A stretch of 64,000 nucleotides of DNA from Lasiosphaeria ovina (taxonomy: Eukaryota; Ascomycota; Sordariomycetes; Sordariales; Lasiosphaeriaceae): the NCBI GenBank assembly GCA_033439765.1, contig JAULSN010000001.1, positions 8,494,001 through 8,558,000 on the forward strand. The letters are read 5' to 3'. Below are positions 57,874 through 64,000 of the stretch, one piece after another. The notes under the pieces are model-generated. The model searched no databases and had not been told where the DNA came from. It worked only from the letters and a program-made list of their open reading frames with translations. The first letter of the stretch is position 1. Each line of letters starts with the position of its first letter. Position numbers and translations under genes: made by a program.

Positions 57874-59333
57874 TCAAACGGAATTTCCTTGGAGCCTTCC
57901 TGATCGCCGCCTGCCCGCTTCGACCTTGACGTCCGTTTCAGTTTTCACCTCGACCTTAGCTTTATTGGTACGTGTCGAAGACTTTGTCGGTTCGGGTTTA
58001 CTCTTCTTTGCAGGTTTCTCTTTCTCTTTCTCATCATCCACTGCCTTCTTCCTTTTTATCGGAGGCTGGTCCTCTTTACTCTTGGTCGCCTTGGATCTAG
58101 CCTGTTTCCTTGGGTTTGAAGTATCCGGCTCGGATTCTAGGGGCTCCTCCTTGATGCCTGGCGCGACATTTCCGCTCTTTTTCTGGATATCGGGAGCATA
58201 ACAGCTTGTCCGCCCCCCAACTGTTAAAAAGGCTAGCCTCTCGCCGTTGGGGAGTCGACTGCCCCCTTTGGATCCCTTGCCCCAGCGGTGGTTGAACAGC
58301 CAATCTTTGGGGAACTCGTCGGAATCTCCAAGTTTGTCGACGGCCAGCTGACACACGTAGCGGATGGACCTGTAGAGTTGACTTATGCTTTCGTCGCTGA
58401 AGTCGTTGCAGTACTGTTCTGGGTGGAGCTTTGCATGAAAGAGGACTTCGTCACCCACCCAGTTGCCAATGCCACTGATGACGGTCTGGTCAAGGAGCAG
58501 GGCCTTGATGGGGACGTGACGAGATCGCATCTTCTGTTTCAGGTAGTCCTCGGTGAAGACATCAGTATCGACGACAGGGTCTGGCCCGTTCTCGACCAGC
58601 GGCGAATACTTTCGGATATCTGCGCCAGGGCAATCGACAAGACGCACACGACCAAAGCGGCGAGGGTCAGTAAAGGCAATCTGGGCCGTTTCCTTGCCCT
58701 GGGCGCCGCCGCTTAGATCTAGTTGGAATTTCCAAAACTTTGGCGGCCAGATATCCATCTCGTCGGCCTTCATCTTCTTGTAGTAGTTGGTATATGCCGT
58801 CTTTTCACCGCGAATATGGATCCAACCTGCAGGGCAAATTAGCCGCCAGCGTACGGATTGAACCTGGGAGGGTAGGCAAACCAGTCATGCCGAAATGCAT
58901 CACGGGATGCGGAGACTTGTCGAGAACGAGCCTTGAGAAATGTAAGTTACCCAGCCTACAGCGTAGGGTGCAAGGGAAAGGTACATACCAGAAGTATTTC
59001 CCCTGAGTCCCCGCCGACAGGACCTGATGGGATCGCGATTAGAGATCTGGAGCCTATGTGTTCGTGGGACCTGGGAATAAATCCACCTTCTTGCCCTTAA
59101 CTGCCTTCGTAAACTCGGTTGCCGAAGTTCCGACTTTCCCAAACACATTCGCATCTTCCTGGGCGGCTGCAGACGTGATAGTCTTGCCGACAACATGAAG
59201 GCGCAGGAAGTGGACGACGCGCGCAACTGATGTGATGGCCCAATGTCAACTCGGCGTGTCTACTGAGTACTTCCTACCGCGCGTATTGAGCCCATTTGTC
59301 CAGTTGCGACTTACTTTCTGCAATTTCGGGCAT
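57874..59333 (-). CDS. fpg1: Formamidopyrimidine-DNA glycosylase (Fpg/MutM type)
   Basis: Fpg excises oxidised bases from DNA and nicks the resulting abasic site. Five exons, 59315-59333, 59087-59226, 58989-59023, 58882-58931 and 57874-58826 (introns 88, 63, 57 and 55 bp), encode 398 residues. The product starts MPEIAEIARVVHFLRLHVVG, with the catalytic Pro2 (N-terminal amine) and Glu3. It continues AGTQGKYFW, HPVMHFGMTGWIHIRGEKT and FTDPRRFGRVRLVDCPG. The helix-two-turn-helix LLLDQTVISGIGNWVGDEVL lies near residues 190-212, followed by LFNHRWGKG. The usual C-terminal zinc finger is absent; instead TVGGRTSCYAPDIQKK is followed by a long Lys/Glu/Pro-rich tail, the arrangement of plant and fungal Fpg. 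Four of the five exons are under 150 nt, so only the last is obvious unspliced. Confidence 0.95.
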
Positions 59334-61624
59334 GTTTGGTACGTTCTGTCAATGCTTGGGATTGAACAAGGAAGATGGGGGGGTTGAGCCGTGTCTAGCA
59401 GGTCAATTAGTCGAGATATTCGATTAAGACGACGCGTCAGACGGAAAGTCGGTGGGGATCTAGGATCACGGACATCTGGCGAGCGACGCGAAACTGTGGC
59501 GCTCACACGTGACGCAGATAGCACCCAATCAGTCAGCGGGCTTTGCCCCACCCCGCCCCAGAGACTGGGTTTTCTTGCCGGCTCCACAATCTGCGAGCTT
59601 CAAAAAGACCTTCTGCTCAATTTTTTTCTTCTTCTCCAACTTCCAACCACACCGACAGCTTTCGCATTCCAACATCACCTGGTAAGCTCCTTTCCCTCAT
59701 TGCACAGCACAGCCCAGCCCAATCTTTCCTGATGACAACACTCAAACCGCAAACTAGAGTCTTTGATCCAAATTGGAAATGTAACTAGAATTGTAACGTC
59801 AGTCTGAACGACAAGTCCAACGGTCGCGCGAACGAGTCTCAGATGCTCATGGTTGCATGGCTAACGGATTGCGAAATAGGTCCCCGCCGCTGCCTTCGAG
59901 TGAAAACCCGGACGCGGAACCATGGCGACGATTGCATTGGAATTAGCTGGCTGAGGGGGGTGGCGTGCTGTTTCGCGATCTTGGTGCTGCCTACTCGACG
60001 AAATATGCCAACCACCCCGCCGAACGCCAGCTCGGCACCCGTGAGGTTAGTACTTTCGCGCACATTTCTCGTCTTACGATCTTGTGATGATTCAATTTCT
60101 GCTTCGGCAGGTTGGAATTACCGACTGAGTTTATACTTTGAGGAAAACAATGGCTGTTTCTGATCTATCGCCTTCACACTGTCTCGCTTCATTTCCGTGG
60201 CATTGTGCAATTTGCTGACCATATCTCCAGAATTGTAGATACCCAACAGTTCCATGTCCTCGCTTGGCTGTGTTCGCTGCCTTCACTTGAGTAAGCTGCT
60301 GTCTTCCATACCAATCTCAACCGCGCTTCCCTGATGAAACGGCACTGGGCTCCGATAAATATATGAGCAGATATGCCATTTCTGCGACAGGCCTAGAAAA
60401 CCTCGTCCACTGATTAGCATCTTATTACACATTTTTACTTGCACGTCTCCATCGTGCTTGCGCTAATGTGCATCTCAGATTCTTTGCTACACCGAAACCA
60501 CGAAGGTGCTCCTGTCTACAGCTTTGATGCCCAATGTGTAAGTCTATTTTTGCAGTGATATCACAACACCCCCCCACTTTATGATGATTTATTAGATGAC
60601 GAGTCTTATCCGGGTTCACCGATGCAGAGACAAACTTAATATACCATTCATGCAATTCTGATCTTGTTCACATGGAAAATACCCTTGCATAACAGTGGCA
60701 AAGAAACACTGCTGACATTGTACTGCAGGACTCGGTCGAACAACAACGATTCTTCTGTTTTTGTTGGGGGCGGTCTAGTTCAGTGCTTGGTATGTGTTAC
60801 AACATCTTGTGAATTTCGCTTGCCGGCCCCATTCCCTGATGATCTGACCTTTAAAATTGACAAGCATATGTCAGAGCTACGGCGAAGACGACAAAGTCAT
60901 TTCTGATCCTTTGCCTCACACACGTTGCATTCATTCACTTTTGACTGGAAATCATGCTAACGATCTACAGATCCGGACACCCAGTGATAAGCGACACCCC
61001 ACAAGTATCTCGACACTCTGCCTCCAATGTAAGCACCACCTGCCCTTTTTGCATCTCACTCCTAACTCTACGAGGATGAATCAAATTTTATCACGACGGT
61101 CTACATAGCCTCGGCTTTGATGAAACCGCCTCTGACAGGGCATTATTTAAACTGAATTAGATGTCTATCCACTATGTGTGTTGCCATGGTCGCGAGAGTC
61201 TAGGCTAACATCCGATCAAGTGCTGCAGTCAATCGAAGACTCGAACGTCTAGTATGGCGACTAATGTCCGCGCCCTGAGCGTCACGAGGTGTTTATGGAC
61301 GGAGCCAGGTAGGTTATCGGTAGGTGAATCGTAGTTTCTTTGCGTCGTTCGTGTCTCCCTTGAAGGGATGTTCAAAGCACCGCGAGAGCCTGCTGGCAGT
61401 TCGATCTGGTCACCTTCGAGCACATGCTTTGGGTATCTAAATACAAATATGAAATATACATGCTTCTTTTGCCTTTTGTCAGCTCTGTGAATTTTTGTTG
61501 CCGCGCCATGCCTAACCAGTCCAATGTCATTGTTTTATTTTGCTCCATTTTCCGCACCCTCAGCTCAAGAAGATATCCTGGTGTTTGAGCACACGTCTGA
61601 TTCCCAACCGAGACTTCAAGTCTA
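59334..61624. other. Intergenic region with possible eroded coding remnants
   Basis: About 2.3 kb, AT-richer than its surroundings from about 60050. Plus-strand frames between 59880 and 61150 contain several short protein-like stretches in different frames, broken by stops, with some intron-like borders. No intact gene can be assembled (see findings). Confidence 0.45.
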
Positions 61625-63766
61625 TCAGCCAACAAATAAAGCCCCCATGCACACGAGTACTGTCAAGATCATCCTCTCTCCTGCCCAGCCACACGCTCCT
61701 ACCGCAGTAGCACTATTGCTATTCGGCGTGGAGGTGGCTGTGAATACTCCGGTCAAAGTCACGCTGGTCGAGGCTGACGGAGTTGGCGTGGCTCCGCTAC
61801 CGCTGGCGCCGGGGGCAGAGCTCGTCAGGCTTGCTCCTGGCCAGTCGCTCGACGCTGCGTACCACACGCCGTTCACGACAACGCCCTGCCCCTTGAGCAG
61901 ACTTTGGACCGAGTCGGTTGCGCATGAGTCAGGGGCGCGAACATAGCATGTCTCGGTCGGGCTGGGGGGCAGCGACAGCGACGACGTGGCGTTTGCGGGC
62001 CCCGTGGTGTTGTACGTGGTCAGGTCTGCCGGTGAGCCGGTGCTGAGCGAGGTGCCGAGGATGATGCGTGCAAAGACCTGGAAAGCTGTTTCTGGCTGGT
62101 ATGCCGGCACGAAATGGCCCGCCTGGTAGATGCGCGAGAAGGAGAGGTTGGCAAACTGGCGCACGACGCCGCCAATGTAGCTGTCATTGACGATGATGGG
62201 GGCGTAGCCAGCGGCGGGGAAAGCTGCGGCGTAGGCGCCGCCGACCCCGGCGGCGATGGCCAGCGATACAGCTTCGCCGCCGAGCCAGTTGCAAATGTAG
62301 TCGCGATCGCCGTACATGAGGCCGACTCTCACGCCGCGGGCGACTAGGGCTGCGAGCTTGGTCACCGTGTCATCGCGCTCATAGTCACCGGTACTTTGAA
62401 AGGCACGGGCGACGGCCCGGCTCGTGTCCGTGTAGTTGACCACGGCGCCGATGGCATCCTGCACGGCCCGTGTGTTTAGGTACTCAATGTAATAGCTGGG
62501 CGGAAAGGACTCGGGTGTCTGATGGGCAATATCGTAGAAGCTCCGCCCCGAGGTGCTGTAAGGCTCGAGCAGCCCGTTGCATACTGACGTGGCGTGAAAG
62601 CAGACCCCGTTGGTGCTGACGTTTTGCACCGGGCTGGCATCGGCATTTGGCGCTCTATCATTGGCAATCATGTTGCGGCACGCGATGATAGCGTCACGAC
62701 ACCCCCCCGACTCATAGAATGATCCATTGGCGAGGGCGGCGGCCACCGGGGAAATGATGTTCAGCCCATAACTGCTATTTACGGTCATTGCAGCGTAGTA
62801 TGGACCTTGAACGAGGTCGTCGACGCAGCCGTTGACGATGCCTAGTGCTGTCAGGTGGATGACCAGGGTCGAGTTTGCAGGACTGTTGCTGCTGCTGGCA
62901 CCGCTTTGGAGTGCCAAGTCGTTCTGCTGCTCCCACACGTCGGCGAAGACGGGGCCGTATTTGCCTCCATAGCTCTCGGCGAAGAGGTTTACGCCGAGTG
63001 CGCTGGCGCCAGGCGGGTTGTACTGAGGGAAGACGCTCAGGAAGCCTTGAAGCATGTGCCAGACAGCGACGGCTGCGATCTCTGTCGTGTTGGCAGTCTT
63101 GCTCGCACTGTTCGAGGGAAGGGTACCGTTCAGAAAGAGCCACGGCGAGCTGTCCGAGGGGACATCCCGCGGAGGGCGGTAAGCATATCCCGAGGTCAAG
63201 TCCAGCGAAGCATTGGCGGGGGTGTCATAAGAGAAGCCGACTTGGTTTGGCTATAGGTAAGACTGTGTGTTAGGGTCATCCAAGAGCTCCTCGTTTCCTT
63301 GGGCACCCACCTGGTCAATGAAGAGCATGTTTGAAGCCCGGTCCCATCCCCATTCCCTGGCCACAGTGTCGAGCCGGTTCGCGCCCCTCTCTACCACCTC
63401 GCACGGCCCCATCTCGGTGAAGAAGCCGAACATGGAGCTGCTGCCGGGGCCGCCGTTGAGCCATATGGTCAATGCCGATGTGGGCTCGCGGGCTGCCACA
63501 AACCAGAAGAAGAGGTGGGTCGGGAAGTCCGGGGTGGGCACCTCGGCCCAGCCTGTGTACTGCTGTTGTGTGTCAAAGGCCGTCGTACAGGCGCCCTTGG
63601 GATCTTTGAATGAGATCTTGATGCGCGGGTCGACGGGCGAGACCACTGTCGTCAGATTTGTCGCATACGGCGCAAACTGGGCGAGGCAGTGTCGTGGAGC
63701 CAAGAATAGCAGAACCCACACCAGCAGCAGCGACAGCCCGAGGCTGCATGGCCGACTTGAGAGCAT
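61625..63766 (-). CDS. S10 serine carboxypeptidase, likely GPI-anchored
   Basis: S10 carboxypeptidases remove C-terminal residues at acidic pH in the vacuole or at the cell surface. Two exons, 63311-63766 and 61625-63250, with a 60-bp intron encode 693 residues. A signal peptide ends around HCLA (residue 29). Conserved blocks are LTIWLNGGPGSSSMFGFFTE (oxyanion region), FIDQPNQVGFSYDTP, NLFAESYGGKYGP with catalytic Ser245, GLMYGDRDYICNWLGG with the Asp near 467-469, and IYQAGHFVPAYQPE with His531. Many N-x-S/T sequons are present. The C-terminus has a Ser/Thr/Pro-rich stretch and ends GERMILTVLVCMGALFVG, a hydrophobic tail fitting GPI anchoring to membrane or cell wall. It is much longer than vacuolar carboxypeptidase Y because of the Ser/Thr tail and inserts. 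Confidence 0.93.
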
Positions 63767-64000
63767 CGTGTGCGCGCCAACGCGCCTCACTTCATGGCGC
63801 CCCACAGCTCAGAGACAAAAAGCCCAAGGAATGGAGCAAGACAAGACAGCGCACGCATGGGAACCGCAAGACTTGTTGACATACAGCATACGCCCTTTCT
63901 TTTTTAAAACATGCGACGGCTTGAAAAGAGACAGAAAAGGCGAAGAAGAAGGAAACCGGGAGGGCAATGGGGGAAGGTGGCTGGCTGATAACTTCTGAGT

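Noticed and set aside
58850..58870. Minus-strand GGTTCAATCC, B-box-like
   Set aside because: It lies inside an intron of the glycosylase gene and no cloverleaf forms around it.
61524..63998. Large plus-strand ORFs opposite the carboxypeptidase gene
   Set aside because: Antisense shadows; the minus-strand frame carries the full S10 catalytic triad.

Overview
The window reads as nuclear DNA of a filamentous ascomycete. Proteins here resemble the Neurospora and Aspergillus family members as I remember them, which points to Sordariomycetes, probably Sordariales. The genes are split by short introns (mostly 50-110 bp, GTRNGT donors, CTAAC/CTGAC branch sites). A Vivid-type blue-light receptor, CreC and CreD carbon-repression proteins and a GH7 cellulase fit such a plant-biomass degrader. 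I see 19 protein genes and one intron-containing tRNA gene. Gene density is low, with several intergenic stretches of 2-4.4 kb. I recognise no transposase, CRISPR, viral or bacterial segment.

Layout, left to right. 0-6.2 kb: a Tim17-family-like membrane protein (-), the nucleolar ribosome-biogenesis factor Enp2/NOL10 (+) and a small single-pass membrane protein (-). 9-14.4 kb: a 1,310-residue coiled-coil protein (+) with a suspicious in-frame stop near its C-terminus, then a tiny three-exon gene for mitochondrial ribosomal protein bL33m (-). 16-27 kb: alanine transaminase (+), proteasome lid subunit Rpn7 (-), mRNA cap methyltransferase Abd1 (+) and mitochondrial Rho GTPase Gem1/Miro (-). 28-40 kb: CreC (+), tRNA-Gly(UCC) (+), CreD arrestin (+) and a Slm1-like PH-domain protein (+). 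44-47 kb: a Clr5-domain protein (+) and the SUMO ligase Nse2/Mms21 (-). 50-54 kb: a Vivid LOV photoreceptor (+) convergent with a GH7 cellobiohydrolase (-). 57-64 kb: a cupin protein (+), a formamidopyrimidine-DNA glycosylase (-) and a GPI-type S10 serine carboxypeptidase (-).

Most genes are unrelated housekeeping genes. The theme that stands out is carbon and light control of cellulose breakdown. CreC (cofactor of the CreB deubiquitinase) and CreD (arrestin adaptor of the HulA ubiquitin ligase) act on opposite sides of the same ubiquitin-based carbon-repression network and lie 4.3 kb apart. About 15 kb further on, a Vivid homologue sits tail-to-tail with a GH7 cellobiohydrolase whose upstream region carries a TATA box, CreA-like motifs and one XYR1/XlnR-like motif. 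Whether this linkage means anything functionally is untested.

Exon borders were assigned by eye from splice consensus, reading frame and remembered family sequence. No alignment or database search was run.
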